Under the pieces are notes generated by a model. That model worked only from the letters and a program-made list of their open reading frames with translations. It did no database searches and had not been told where the DNA came from. Of a stretch of DNA of 64,000 bases, positions 38,901-61,848 are shown piece by piece. The first letter of the stretch is position 1, and each line of letters begins with the position of its first letter. The stretch is from the NCBI RefSeq assembly GCF_035594125.1, contig NC_087183.1, positions 6,002,368-6,066,367 on the forward strand. The letters run 5' to 3'. The DNA is from Scylla paramamosain. Lineage: Eukaryota > Arthropoda > Malacostraca > Decapoda > Portunidae. Made by a program: the position numbers and the translations under genes.

Positions 38901-41833
38901 TACCTCTCACCTTATTCCTCTGATTATAAGAAATTCTTTGACTACTTCACTTCCAAAGTAGAGCACATTCTGACTCTCTTCCCTTTTGCAGAGATCTCCA
39001 TTCTTGGAGACTTCAATGTTCACCACCAGCTTTGGCTTTCCTCTCCCTTCACTGACCATCCTGGTGAACTAGCCTTCAACTTTGCTATCCTCCACGACCT
39101 AGAACAATTGGTGCAACACCCTACTCGTATTCCTGACTGTCTTAGAGATATGCCCAACATTCTTGACCTTTTCCTGACCTCTAATCCTTCTGCTTATGCT
39201 GTCACCCTCTCTTCTCCACTGGGGTCCTCCGATCACAATCTCATATCTGTATCTTGTCCTATCACTCTAATCCCTCCTCAGGATCCCCCTAAGTGAAGGT
39301 TCCTCTGGCTAGTTGGAGGGAGCTGAGGAGGTATTTTGCTGATTTTCCTTGGAATGACTACTGCTTCCATGTCAGAGACCCATCTTTGTGTGCTGAGCAC
39401 ATAACAGAGGTGATAGTGTTTGGCATGGAGGCATACATTCCTTGCTCTTTTTCTTGACCTAAACCTTCCAAACCTTGGTTTAACACAGCTTGTTCTTGTG
39501 CTATACATGATAGAGAGGTGGCCCACAAAAGGTACTTAAGCCTTCCATCACCAGAATCTCATGCACTTTATATTTCTGCCCAGAACCATGCCAAGTCTGT
39601 TCTGCAACTAGCCAAAACTCCTTTATTAATAGAAAGTGTCAAAATCTTTCAAGATCTAACTCCCCTTGTGACTTCTGGCATCTAGCCAAAAATATCTCCA
39701 ATAACTTTGCTTCTTCTTCTTCTTTCACTCCTTTATTTCACCCAGATGGCACCACTGCTATCACATCTATCTCTGAAGCTGAACTCTTCAGTCAAACCTT
39801 TGCTAAAACTCTACCTTGGACAATTCAGGGCTTGTTCCTCCCTCTCCTCCACCCTCTGACTACTTCATGCTACCTATTAAAATTCTTCACAATGATGTTT
39901 TCCATGCCCTCGCTGGCCTAAACCCTCAGAAGGTTTATGGACCTGATGGGGTCCTTCCTATTGTTCTCCAAAACTGTGCCTCTGTGCTTGCACCTTACCT
40001 AGTCAAATTCTTTCAACTCTCTCTGTCAACATCTACCTTTCCTTCTTGCTGGAAGTTTGCCTACATTCAGCCTGTTCCTAAAAAAGGTGACCATTCTAAT
40101 CCCTCAAACTACCGTCCCATTGCTTTAATTTCCTGTCTATCTAAAGTTTTTGAATCTATCCTCTACAGGAAGATTCTTAAACATCTATCACCTCACAACC
40201 TTCTATCTGATCGCCAGTATGGGTTCTGTCAAGGCCACTCTACTGGTGTTGTTTTGGCTTTCCTTACTGAGGCCTGGTCATCCTCTTTTAGAGATTTTGG
40301 TGAAACTTTTGCTGTTGCCTTGGGTATATCAAAAGCTTCTGACAGAGTCTTTGATTTCCAAACTACCCTCCTATGGCTTCTATCCTTCTCTCTGTAACTA
40401 CATCTCAAGTTTCCTTTCTGACTGTTCTATTGGTGCTGTGGTAGATGGTCTCCTAAATCTATTAACAGTAGTATTCCTCAGGGTTCTGTCCTGTCACCCA
40501 CACCCTTCTTATTATTCATGAATGACCTTCTAAACCAAACTTTTTGTCCTATCCACTCCTACGCTGATGATACCACCCTGCACTTTTCCACATCTTTTCA
40601 TAGATGTCCAACACTTCAGGAAGTAAATATTTCACGCAGGGAAGCCACAAAAAGCCTGACTTCCGATCTTTCTAGAATTTCTGATTGGGGCAGAGCAAAC
40701 TTGGTATTGTTCAATGCCTCAAAAACTCAATTCCTTCATCTATCAACTCGACACAACCTTCCAGACAACTATTCCCTCTTCTTCAATGACACTCAACTGT
40801 CCCCCTCTTCTACAATGAACATCCTCAGTCTGTCCTTTACATATAATCTGAACTAGAAACTTCGCATCTCATCTCTAGCTAAAACAGCTTCTACGAAGTT
40901 AGGCGTTTTGAGACGTCTCCAGTTTTCCTCACCCCCCCAGCTGCTATTTCTGTACAGGGGCCTTATCCATCCATGTATGGAGTATGCTTTACATGTTTGG
41001 GGGGGTTCCACTCATACCGCTCTTCTAGACAGGGTGGAGTCAAAAGCTTTTCGTATCATCAACTCCTCTCCTCTAACTGTCTTCAGCTTCTCTCTCATTG
41101 CCGCAATGATGCATCTCTAGCTGTCTTCTACCACTATTTTCATGCTGTTCTTCTGATCTTGCTAACTGCATGCCTTCCCTCCTCCAGTGGCCTTGCTGCA
41201 CAAGACTTTCTTCTTTCTTTCACCCCTATTCTGTCCACCTCTCTAATGCAAGAGTTAACCAGTATTCTCAATCATTCATCCTTTTCTCAGGTAAACTCTG
41301 GAACTCCCTGCCTGCTTCTGTATATCCACCTTCCTATGACTTGAATTCCTTCAGGAGGGAAGTTTCAAGACACTTACCCTTCCATTTTTACTACAGCTTC
41401 AGACCCTTTTCTGGGACCGGCATCTCAGTGGGCTTTTTTTTTATTGGATTTATGTTGCCCTTGGCCAGTGTCTCTCCTAAATAAAAAAAAAATAAAATAA
41501 AAAATGTGTGGACGAGAGTTGTCATAGAGCAGCTTTGAAAACAATGAGCATTTCTTTTTTCTGTATCATTTCAGATTTACGCCATCATACATTGGGAATG
41601 TGATTATTGCATACCTTACTGGGTTCTAAGAAACTTTATCTCTCCGAGCTTCCATGGGAAAATCATAGTTTTCGACAAATAACAAACAACAAGGAAGCAC
41701 TGGTAGTGGACTAGAGAAACCCACACAAACATTAGTAACTTCTATTGAAACAAGTATTGATTCCAGTTACTGCTGTTGTCCTGAAATATCATACTTACAT
41801 CTCATCCAGGCATTTCTCTAGTGGCTTCTCCAT
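35900..41833 (-). CDS. LAMTOR5: LAMTOR5 (HBXIP) Ragulator subunit, 4 exons, 92 aa
   Basis: Small roadblock-fold subunit of the Ragulator complex, which anchors Rag GTPases on lysosomes for mTORC1 activation (family knowledge). Exons on the minus strand, 41833-41799, 38160-38099, 37773-37659 and 35966-35900, join in phase to 279 nt. The product starts [15 protein letters not shown], continues [47 protein letters not shown] and ends [10 protein letters not shown]. This follows human LAMTOR5 (91 residues) block by block: GVLC-D--GL-LG, LESDN, and GIT-AV-K near the end. Each exon is too short to show as an ORF. Introns hold LINE copy C, a Tc1-like fossil and a candidate MITE. Convergent with nanos. 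Confidence 0.93.
36574..37011 (+). pseudogene. Tc1/mariner-type transposase N-terminal fossil
   Basis: An open stretch whose middle reads [20 protein letters not shown], then [20 protein letters not shown] and [13 protein letters not shown]. This is the layout of the paired helix-turn-helix DNA-binding domain of Tc1-like transposases (ending near the SAREIKEK-type segment). The catalytic DDE half is missing. It lies in the last intron of LAMTOR5 on the opposite strand. Only the part from about 36670 looks like transposase; no terminal inverted repeats were found. Confidence 0.65.
37028..37418. mobile_element. Candidate MITE with imperfect terminal inverted repeats
   Basis: The left end TTAAGGCCCCTCTCAC and the reversed right end ATTAGGCCCCTTTCTC, followed in both by TAGCAGTG about 10-15 bases further in, form imperfect inverted repeats of about 35 bp around about 390 bp with no ORF. 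The flanks suggest a TTA/TAA-type target. Lies between LAMTOR5 exon 3 and the Tc1-like fossil. Confidence 0.6.
37659..37773 (-). CDS. LAMTOR5: LAMTOR5 exon 3 (115 nt)
   Basis: Encodes [19 protein letters not shown] and then [18 protein letters not shown]; acceptor TTTGTAG, donor AACAG|GTATAT. Confidence 0.93.
38099..38160 (-). CDS. LAMTOR5: LAMTOR5 exon 2 (62 nt)
   Basis: Encodes [20 protein letters not shown] after acceptor TACTACAG; donor GGAG|GTGAGC. Confidence 0.92.
38423..41490 (+). mobile_element. LINE family 1 copy C, degenerate
   Basis: Starts within the family's 5' leader (AAAACTACAAGCACC), so about 170 bp are missing, and runs to an A-rich tail near 41490. Endonuclease piece 38817-39296 ([17 protein letters not shown]); reverse transcriptase pieces 39816-40397 and 40518-40856 ([12 protein letters not shown]). 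Several frameshifts and small deletions. In LAMTOR5 intron 1, antisense. Confidence 0.92.
41799..41833 (-). CDS. LAMTOR5: LAMTOR5 exon 1 (35 nt)
   Basis: ATG at 41833, [11 protein letters not shown] plus two bases; donor AT|GTAAGT. The local context is GC-richer than the flanks, as expected near a promoter. Confidence 0.88.
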
Positions 41834-42014
41834 GGCAGGGAAGTAAAGGGAGGTGAGGCAAGACTGAGGGCTGTAGAGTGGCTGGCTGCGTGAGGCGGGG
41901 CGTCAGCTGATCATGAGTGTCAACAACAGATACATGATCATTATACGTACAAGTTAACCACGAAGAAAATACAGCCAATCAGATCTATACACGACAAATT
42001 TTTGGCATATGTTT

Positions 42015-45000
42015 CTTATTACCTTATTACCTAGTGCAGTGAGATTTAATAAGAGCCAGTTAGCTCCTCCAAGCCCACATCTTTATTTTTCCACCAGTTT
42101 TTGTTTCAGACTAGCCACAGAGGATGCGGCCACAACATGTTCGAGTAAACTATTTCATACATTCGCTACTCTGGCTGAAAAAAAAATCTTACTTCTACTT
42201 TTTTTTTTTTTTTTCAGTTGGTGTCCTCTCGTTCTTTCATTTTCACTTACCAGCATCAGCTACCTATGGTTATTTTTTTTCCATGCAGCAGCTTGTACGT
42301 CTCAATTATATATATCCCTTCAGACTTCTCTTGAGAAGGGTTGTTAGTCCTAGGGCCTCAAGTCTTTCAAGGTATCTTTTCTTTCTCAGTGCAGGTTTTA
42401 CTAATTTGGTCGCACAATGTATTTTATTTTGCTTCGAACTAATGATTTATATAAGAATAACAAGGTATCTCTGTTAAGTTGTTCAAAAAAACCTTTTAAA
42501 TGGAATGTGGAACTTGAACTTAGCAGTTTTCTGGCCATGTAGAACATATATCGTGAATATAATTTTGCAGGCTTATTCTATCCTTATTTTCTTATACTCG
42601 GCAATATATTTTAGCATCATCCGCATTTTAGCATCATGCCTGACAACTTAAGTTGTCAGGCAGTTGTAAGTATGCTCGATTAACATACATGATGAAAAGA
42701 ATAGGTCCTAGGACTGAGCCCTGCGGTAAACCACTCCATATATCAAGCAATTCGGACAAAGTTTTTTTCTTCAGTAGTCTTTGTTTTCGGTCATATAAGA
42801 ATACCTCTGTTCACTTCAAAATCTGATCCCCAGTTCCATATTTCTTAAGTATATGAAACAGCCTCTTGTGTGGTACTGTATCAGATGTCTTTTTTGAGAT
42901 CTAAATACAACACATCTACACCATCATCCTCATCCAACATTTGTTTCCACGCTTCTAAAACCTCCAGTAGATTCGTGAGGCACGAACGTCCACTCTTGAA
43001 CCCATATTGGCCTTCATTTATGATTTTGTTAATTTTCAGGTGTTCCACTGTAGCTTCTCTCAAAATCTTTTCAATGACTTTAACATACTTGGCTGGTGAG
43101 ACTTACTGGCCTATTGTTTACCAGGTCTGATTTGGATCCTTTCTTAAATATTGCATTTATATTTGTCATTTTCCAGTCTAGTGGTATTTTATTTTCCTCA
43201 CGAGTTTTACAAAATAATAATAATAATGATAATAATAATAATAATAATAATTCCCAGATGTATTTTGCTTGCATCCGCAGTGTTTTTCAAAACGTAAGCA
43301 CTGGAGGATTGTCTTCACTTTTATTGGGTCAACTTTCTGATATGTTAAAATCGGTGCTGGTTTTTCGAGTTAAAGACAGGGAGGCCACTTTCATTTACTC
43401 TGACAGATACTGACTGGAAAATGTGTTAAGTAAATTTGCGGTTTCTATATCAGATTTTGTTGCGTACTATACCATCAGGTGTCTGTAGATTTCCAAATCC
43501 ATACATTACTTTTAGTCTGCTGTTTACATATCTGTAAAATGCTTTCCGGTTTTTAACATCTTCCTTAGCGATTCTCCTTTCATACTTTCTTTTTTGCGTA
43601 TCGGTATGCTTTTGTTGCCTTGCCTCGTTCTTTTATGTAACTCATACCTTTGCGAATTTGGACTTTCAAGAAACTTTTCCATGCAAAGTATTTATTTATT
43701 TTATTTTATTTTATTTATTTATTGTTTTCTTACCTTGTGATGTCTTAGCATTCATCCACGGTGGCTTGTTGTGTCTACTTTTTCCAGCTTTTGCTACTGT
43801 ATATATTCATCATAGAATTTGTACAGTTTCTGTTTATATACCTCCCACATCTCATCCAGTGCCTTTCCATCAAGTTCTCGATTCCAGTCCCACCCCCTCA
43901 TCAACTTAGGATAGTCTTTTTTTTTTTTTTTTTTTATCTCCCTTAAAAAAATAAATAAAATAAAGTAGTCTGGAAACAAAATAGCCTAGCTCATTAGTAT
44001 CCATTTTCTCCTCAGTGAAGCAGACATATTCAAAATCCAAAACAACTTGGTCACTTTTTCCCAATGGACTTTCCACTTTCAAATCATTAACATTATATCC
44101 TCTGAAGTAATTACCAAATCAAGGGTAGAAGACTGGTCGTTTATAAATCTTGTAGAGATGTACATGTTAGCTAAGAAGACACTCCACAAATTTAAAAGGT
44201 ATACTTTCCTCACTGCCCCTAACACTATCAATGAACCAATTTACTCTTGGTAGGTTAAAATCCTCCATCACAAGGATATGACTAGTATTGAGTCATATCA
44301 ATACTATATCAGTAGTTTCCAAAACTCTATCGTTTGCTTTTCTACTGCTCGTGCTTGTATAAATACATCCCCACAAGTATCTTGCCGTTCCAATTTAGGT
44401 CAATATAGCACCAAATATGATAATTAAAAATTGTTTTCTTTCATGGATTGTTCTTCATATAAATGGGGGCTTATTATTATTATTTTATTTATTTATTTAT
44501 TTATTATTTTTTTTTTTTTATGTACATACCGGACAACCCCACCACCTCCATGTAAAACTCAATCATCTGTATGCACGTTATAGTCACATTAACTTAGCAG
44601 TTTGTCACTTGTATCACTTCTCCCCAGGACTCTGTTATAGTAATTATGTATAATTATAGTAATTATTCTTCAAGTTCTACTAATTTATTTGCTAGATTTT
44701 GTGCATTAGTATAAATATATCGTAATTTAGTTACTTTACCTACATTTATGTCAATTTTATGTGTTCCTTGAAGTTGAATTTCAGGTGGCTGGGAATGTAC
44801 TGCAGTGGATAAAACTAGTTTCCAAGAGAAACTATTTTATTACCCTTTATAACTGTTTCTCATCCTTGTTTTTCCGCTCCCTTAATTTATCTCTCAGTAA
44901 CTTTTGTTCCTTTTTCTGAGGTGGGGTTAGGTCAGGATTAACATAAATCCTATCTTTGGGTTCAGCATATGAATGGGCATCCTTTATTTTTATATTTCTA

Positions 45001-45260
45001 TTTATTTATTTATTTATTTATTTTATTTTGTTTTATTTATTTATTCATTTATTTATTCATTGATTTTTTTTGCTTGACCAAGCAACATATTTCTTGAAAT
45101 TTAATTTTGTAAGATTACCTTTTGAAGTCTAAGCCTTTGTGCACCTGCTTCCATTTTGCCGCGTCTAAAAAGAAACTTCACTTCTACTGGCTCTTCAAAA
45201 TCCATGTGTTTCCAAACTAGATCCTGAAATTTTCTTTTCTTATAATAGGATTCTCAGCTG
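42015..45260 (-). mobile_element. CR1/L2-type LINE, degenerate, minus strand
   Basis: A third LINE type. On the minus strand: an ORF1-end-like segment (about 45240-45100), an endonuclease remnant near 44260 (EDFNLPRVNW where GDFN is usual) and about 44050 (PLGKSDQVVLDF), a linker (about 43630-43550), then reverse transcriptase blocks: PLDWKMTNINAIFKKGSKSD, NNRPVSLTSQV, GQYGFKSGRSCLTNLLE, VLYLDLKK, SGLPQGSVLGPILF (about 42730) and DDAKI (about 42620). The 3' end has ACTAGGTAATAAGGTAATAAG-like short repeats. Many stops; an (AAT)n tract at about 43216-43250 interrupts it. Confidence 0.85.
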
Positions 45261-46193
45261 AAGAGTCGGGAATGTTGATAGAAGCAGCTTTAGATCTTCA
45301 GTTAATGAATAACCTATATACAATAGCAAGATCATGGTCTAACAATAAACATGTAGTATTTTTAATGTGTCTATTTTTTCTTCTTTATGCTAATGTTTAT
45401 CACCAGCATCACTACTGTTCATTGCCCAAAGCTATCATAATGGATTTGTTGAAGTATTCCTGTAAACGCCTGTCATCATGAATCCACTTTCAGTTTCCAA
45501 TGTGGTGTTGGGATATTCTCCTACGCCTTGAGGAAATATTTCATAGGATCTATTTTATGCATCACAGGGTCAAAGAACCCCTCTACCTGGACTTTTTTTG
45601 CATCACAGGGTCAAAGAACCCCTCTGCCTGACAGCCGCTGCTGGCTGCTGCTTTTTACCAGAAAGTTACTCGTTTATTTACAAAGAAAACATCGTCGATG
45701 CTTCCAGAATATTGTACTGCGTCGCTATTGTGTCACGGCCAGACATTCTCACCTGGCCATAACAGCGTTCTACTGTCTACTCCTCAACTCATTCCTATTA
45801 TAAAGTGAAATTACTTATTTATTCATCATGGAAAAACTTTGACATTCACTGTACTCTACTAGATAATAACACGTTTCTATATGTACCGTCAAATAACATG
45901 CTCTATTAATGGTGACAAAACAGAACTACTTCTGATGTATAACAATAATTATAATCGTTTTGACAGTCATAATAGGTTTTTAATCTTTGACGCGCAGTTT
46001 CTCAAAATATGGAAGGTGGCGCATGTCCTTCCTCTTCCTCACGCCAACGACCTACGAACGGATACTCTCTCTCTCTCTTTCTCTCTCTCTCTTTCTCTCT
46101 CTGTCCATTGCACCAGACTCTAAAGATGATGGAAAAGGAAAAAAAAAATAATAATAACAAGAAAAGGAATGTATAAATCTAAAAAATGATGTG

Positions 46194-46224
<31 letters not shown>

Positions 46225-46380
46225 ATAATTCGATTGGTGAAAATAACACTATCAAGAGTCTCTTTGACAAAGTAATTTTTCATTAAAACTATATTATTCT
46301 ATTTCACTTGAACAAAATTATTGGTAGCTATATATCTCCAGCCATTGTCCACTGTGTCATTCACCCCTCGTACTCTCATT
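45261..46380. other. Spacer, no gene recognised
   Basis: Contains a 41-bp tandem direct repeat (45561-45632), a CT-rich stretch (46063-46103) and an (AAC)n tract (46191-46224). No coding exon was identified. Confidence 0.5.
45561..45632. repeat. Two-copy direct repeat
   Basis: ATCACAGGGTCAAAGAACCC followed by CTCT-CCTG occurs at 45561 and again at 45602, spacing 41 bp. Confidence 0.88.
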
Positions 46381-47240
46381 CCTTAAAACTAACACGCAAC
46401 GCTAAAAAGGCAGATTGAGTTTAGCTATTTTAGTATGGCGGTTGGGAGCCGAATATGTTTGCTATTGGAAATGGTAAAGTCATCCTCGCTTTATTAAAAG
46501 TCAAAATTTTATAGATATAATATACATTCTTTCTTTTGAATACGTAGTAAGCACGAAATGCACACCAAGCCAACCCGAGGCCGCCGAGCACGTAGGCTTG
46601 CGAACAGACACAGAGAAGAAGCTCTGGGGACAAGCGCGTATGTTACGTTCCGCTTCGTAAGTATCAATAATATTCACTTACTTGCTTTAAGATATACAGT
46701 GTAAACCCACTGCAGCATTCTATGTTATCCATAAATGTACCATGCAACAAAACAAATCGGGGAAGGTTTCGCTGCAAGAAGAATGTTCGAACTGATAATG
46801 GTGGCGCCTGGAGGTATTTGCCTAAATTACTTATTGCATTTTTTTGTGATTATGGCGGTGCAATGCTGAGCTAATGCATCATTCCTAACTGTAAACAATG
46901 TACATGTGGTTTTGATGCCGGGTGAGTTAAAGGGCGGTGGATTTAGACGGCAATAGTATAATAAAGCAGTAATAGTGGCAGGTACACCACCGGTGGGGAA
47001 GAGGGCGGCGGGGCGTCCCGTACTCCCGTCCCTCCCGCCGCCACTCCGCTTTCAACTTCGTGACGGAAGGGTGGGCCAGTTTTCACCCACAGAAAACAAC
47101 TTAACGCGGCCTTTCACAGCATATACAAACCGAAATACAAGTTTCGCAGTGTTTACTGAATTGCTGGGCAATCTTTGGACACTCCCAAACCGGTCCTGAG
47201 AAAACTGCGGTGGTGTTGATCTGGCGTGTGAAATCGTAAA
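46381..47240 (+). promoter_or_regulatory. GC-richer region, possible SRSF3-like promoter and leader exon
   Basis: CpG-containing sequence, densest at 46980-47070 (GGGCGGCGGGGCGTCCCG), lies 2 kb upstream of an SR-protein exon whose ATG sits only five bases after its acceptor. That gene needs a non-coding first exon, and this is the best place for it. The exact start and donor were not determined. Confidence 0.35.
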
Positions 47241-47445
47241 GTTCAGCCGATTATGATGTCTGTTCCGAAAGGGTAAAGTTTATACTGGTGTTACTTTCTT
47301 CCGTTGTGATGTTATGGTGTTGATTTAACAAGTGTGCTGAATATAATATGCATATAATGTTTAATGTTAGGGATAGTGTGACGAATGCAGGTGGTGTGAC
47401 CTTGAACATTAGATACGTGGCTTTGGAATGAAAAATTATGGGTGG

Positions 47446-47749
<304 letters not shown>

Positions 47750-47788
47750 TAAATTTGCAGTTTCAACCTGTACTTCATCCCTAACCTG

Positions 47789-47946
47789 TTGGACCCCTCC
47801 ATAAGGTAAACTAACCTAAGCTAATCTAGCATTTTGTAACCTAACTGGGTGGGGCTTCGCCCACCCAGGTCTCCCATAAGGTATATTAACCTAATCTAAC
47901 ATGTTGTAATGGGGGCTTCCCCCACTGGAACCCCCCATAAGGTAAA
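47789..47946. repeat. Degenerate CCTAA-like block with G/C hairpins
   Basis: Two to three diverged units containing CCCATAAGGTA-AC-TAACCTAA, each followed by a hairpin: TGGGTGGG-GCTTCG-CCCACCCA at about 47850 and GGGGG-CTT-CCCCC at about 47911. Unclassified dispersed-repeat candidate. Confidence 0.6.
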
Positions 47947-48061
47947 CTTGTTATTAATTTTCAGCAAGGTAAAATGGTGATAGAAATACTCCAAGCAGTG
48001 AGATGTAGCCCTGCAAAGGGCTCTAGTTACATATGGTGTATTGGTTGAAACAGCAGTAAAA

Positions 48062-48259
<198 letters not shown>

Positions 48260-48291
48260 GTATAGATGATGAAGTTATGAAATACAGTAGA

Positions 48292-48812
<521 letters not shown>

Positions 48813-49188
48813 CTTGAATTAGGTGTAAAGTTTGCCTAGTTGGTAGTAATGTGTGAAGTTACCTCAGAGAATTTATTTCAGGAGGTCTTCGTCAAATTGG
48901 CTAGATTGGCTAGTCTTACTCATTATCTTTCCCTGTTCTGATTTTAAATATGGTTGACTTGTTGTTCGAATGACTGATAGTGACAGGCGGTAAGTGATGA
49001 GTCATTAATATTAGGAGTTCACAGATAATGACAACCAAGTCTAAATCCACAGCAAGACAAGGTGAAAAGACAAAATTTTCTGAAACACCTGGTTAAGTAG
49101 ATCATTTCTGCTTGTTATTGATTTGTGCTGTACTTCTGTCTTGGTAACTTTCATTGATTGCTTAACTTGCTTCTTTCTTAACAGAAAA

Positions 49189-55159
<5,971 letters not shown>

Positions 55160-57917
55160 GTCCAGGCTGTCTGTTGGACAAAGGCTTGGAGTGGCTGGCC
55201 ACAGAAGAGGGATGTTCCAGAAAGTGGTATTTGGTGTGGCCAACACAGCGTATATTTTTTTATGGGTGGTGAGTTAAAACTGAATGGTGGTGACTGTCTA
55301 GTAAAGTTGTTTGTGGACTAACTCAGCTGATGGTCTCCAGCCAGAGGCCCTGTGTAGTCCTTGGCAGTGCACTGAGGATTGATAAGACACCACACTGCAG
55401 AAGCTGGTGGTGACTTGTATCTACTTTGCCTCTTGGATCATTCACTGTCCTCCCCCATAAGTGGTCGTTATGCATTGTCCCTTTTGATATATAAAAAAAA
55501 CACCTAAGGCTTGATTATTGTAAAAGGTAGTAATAAGGTCAGCTTTCTGCTTTTTATTTTACAGAGGATCATCTCCAATTTGTGGATAAAGCTTTCTACC
55601 TGAACATTTTGTCTTTGAACATTTTTCTTCTCTTTAATAGAAGGTTTTGGCACTTGCACTTGATTTTCAGTCATGATGTTCATTTCAAATCATTAGTGTA
55701 TAAGGAGATAAATGTGTTTCATTACAGCAATCTTGTAGCTTTCATGATCTTTCGGTTGTATTTACTTATAAAAACAGTACTTCTTGATGTTAGATTCATC
55801 ACTCAAATTGCTAAAGATGCCCAGTGCTTCATGATGCAAGCTTTGTAACGGAACAAATCTCTTCCTAATTGCAAGGTGCACACATCAAGTTTGTGTTGTG
55901 AAGTTTTGCAAATTTGGTAAGTTTGTGTGGTGGATTATCTCAGACTTGTCATGCTTACTACATTTGTAAAATTAGAAAACAACTAACTGTTTTAGACCAT
56001 AGTAGAGAACCAAATGGTATGGTCCATTTCAAACTGTGATGCTTATTATTTTTTATTATTTTTATTTATATATGTATTTTTTTTTATAGTTTGATATTGT
56101 CTTTGGTCTGCAGAAGGAATGCAGTGTTTTGCCAGTCACTTTATTGGGTGCAAAGCCCATGAGTGTGTGGCACTTGACAGCCTTCCCCCTGCCATCATAC
56201 CATGTAGTTCACTTACCAGGAATTTATGTACAATTGTCTGTGGAAGTATAAAATATTCTTATGTAAGCTTTTTTTTTTTTAACTTTTTTCCATGCCAGTA
56301 GATTTTCTTTTCTAAGCATTTCAATTATGTTGAAGAAAATAGATTATCCATACCTGATCAAAAGACTTTCATTGCATGTCCTGTTTATTAGTCAAATGCT
56401 CATCAAAAGACATTAATTTCTTTAATAAGTTTGACAAAAGGCATTGTGGGAATCATGAAAATTCTTAATACTACAACTTGACATGTAATTAGAGTACGTA
56501 TACGCATACATCTTTTAGTACATCTAATATCACGACCCACTGACCCTCAATGCAAGGTAGGGGCTTAAGCAGAGTAAGGGAAACATCCTTAGGTCATAAA
56601 GTTTGTAACTGCTTGCTTCTGTATTTCAAAACCAGTTCAATACACACTATGACGTAACACTCCCCATTCCTTGTAGAACGGAAATGAAGTTAGGACAGCA
56701 AGACAATGGAAAATGTAAGGGCAACATTGAATGGGTAGAAAAAGAAGATACTTTAGACAGAAGAAAGAAATGCCTATGCATAAATGATGGTGGGAGTAGA
56801 AGAAAATAATATCTTGGAATTAAGAAATAGGAAGGTCCATTAGTGGGATAAACAAAAATTAAACTGGAGTAGGTGCAAGCAAAATAGGAAGAGTAGAGAA
56901 TCTATAGTGCTATACAGACAATAGTGAGCTTAGAATTTGGAATTCATGATAAAATTCAATACCAGAATTCACATATATGACAGAAGTGTATGCTTGAGGA
57001 GATGAGTGTATAAGATAACTATGTGCAAAAGCAGACTGGAGGAGAGAGAGAGAAAATGCGAACTAAATGTGCAACTATGCATTCTATGAATTGGAGATCT
57101 TCCTCACAATTGACTAGCATGTCCTGGAACTGTTGAAACTCATTGTACTTGGCTTTCACTAGATCTGTACAATTCATTGGCAGCAGAGTGTAATGCAATG
57201 CAACAAAAACCTGAGCTTTTAAGGTCAAGGGGTAAGTTCATGAATACAATGTTGAGAGTAAAACTTAAGTCAGAATGAATTGTTAGAGTAAATATGAAGG
57301 TGTTTATAAGCCGTGAAGAACCTTCTGGTGCTAACGTGAATAAATGTATGAATAAACCTTGAAGAATGGTGACACCATATGACAATGTTAAGGTGCCTAA
57401 ATACAATAATTCAATCCATCAACCATGAAGAACATCCAAGAGTGAAAGAACAACAGGTCACCAGAGGGAACAGGGACTTGAGGTCCATTTCTTCCAAAAT
57501 AAAACTGTAGTTCTGGTATGAGATCCTGCACCTACTGTGGTATCCCACCATAACTAAGCTTAACCAACTACATTCAGTACAAGTCTACTTGCCAACAGAC
57601 CATGAGAAGCAAATTAACATCCCACCCATGACTCCCATCACAAATTAAAAGGCTGTCATGGAAGGCAGAGTAGGATCTGGCCTAATATGTGGCAAGGACA
57701 TAGATGAATTAGAATATCACTGCAAGATAAAGCCAATACTCACTCATGCAGGGACAGTCCACTTGTGGCTTAAATCTTTATGTCTGAAACAAAAGACTAC
57801 ACAAAATACATTTTTCTTAAATGAGAGAAGAAGCAGGATACACAAATGGACAAGTAAAAAAATGTCTCTTTTGCTGCCACACTTGACATCAAACTCATCA
57901 ATCAGAGTAGTGAAGTA
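55160..57917. other. SRSF3-like 3' UTR and convergent spacer to LANCL3
   Basis: The first part is probably the SRSF3-like 3' UTR; no canonical AATAAA was clearly placed. The rest (about 56500-57900) is non-coding spacer and the 3' flank of LANCL3. Nothing else recognised. Confidence 0.45.
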
Positions 57918-61631
<3,714 letters not shown>

Positions 61632-61848
61632 GCTGCAGCGTGCTGTGTGGAGTAAAATCAATGGTAACACGGGAGAAGGGTGAGTGCTGGGGGAAGGTTT
61701 GGTGGTCGGGCGTGGGGGAAGTGACGTCACGAGGGTAAACACCAACACCTTCATGTGTGCACCTTTATTTGCAAAGGACGCCAACCGGGTTTTGCCAGGT
61801 GCACTTAAACCAACGCATCGATTTAAATGAAAGTTTGCAGAATGATAG

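Noticed and set aside
46430..46633. Minus-strand 67-codon ORF with a hydrophobic middle (VLGGLGLAWCAF)
   Set aside because: No family recognised, no splice or conservation support, and it lies in a region better explained as promoter/leader of the SR-protein gene.
47789..47946. Interstitial telomere repeat
   Set aside because: Only scattered CCTAA units, not a tandem TTAGG array; reported as an unclassified repeat instead.
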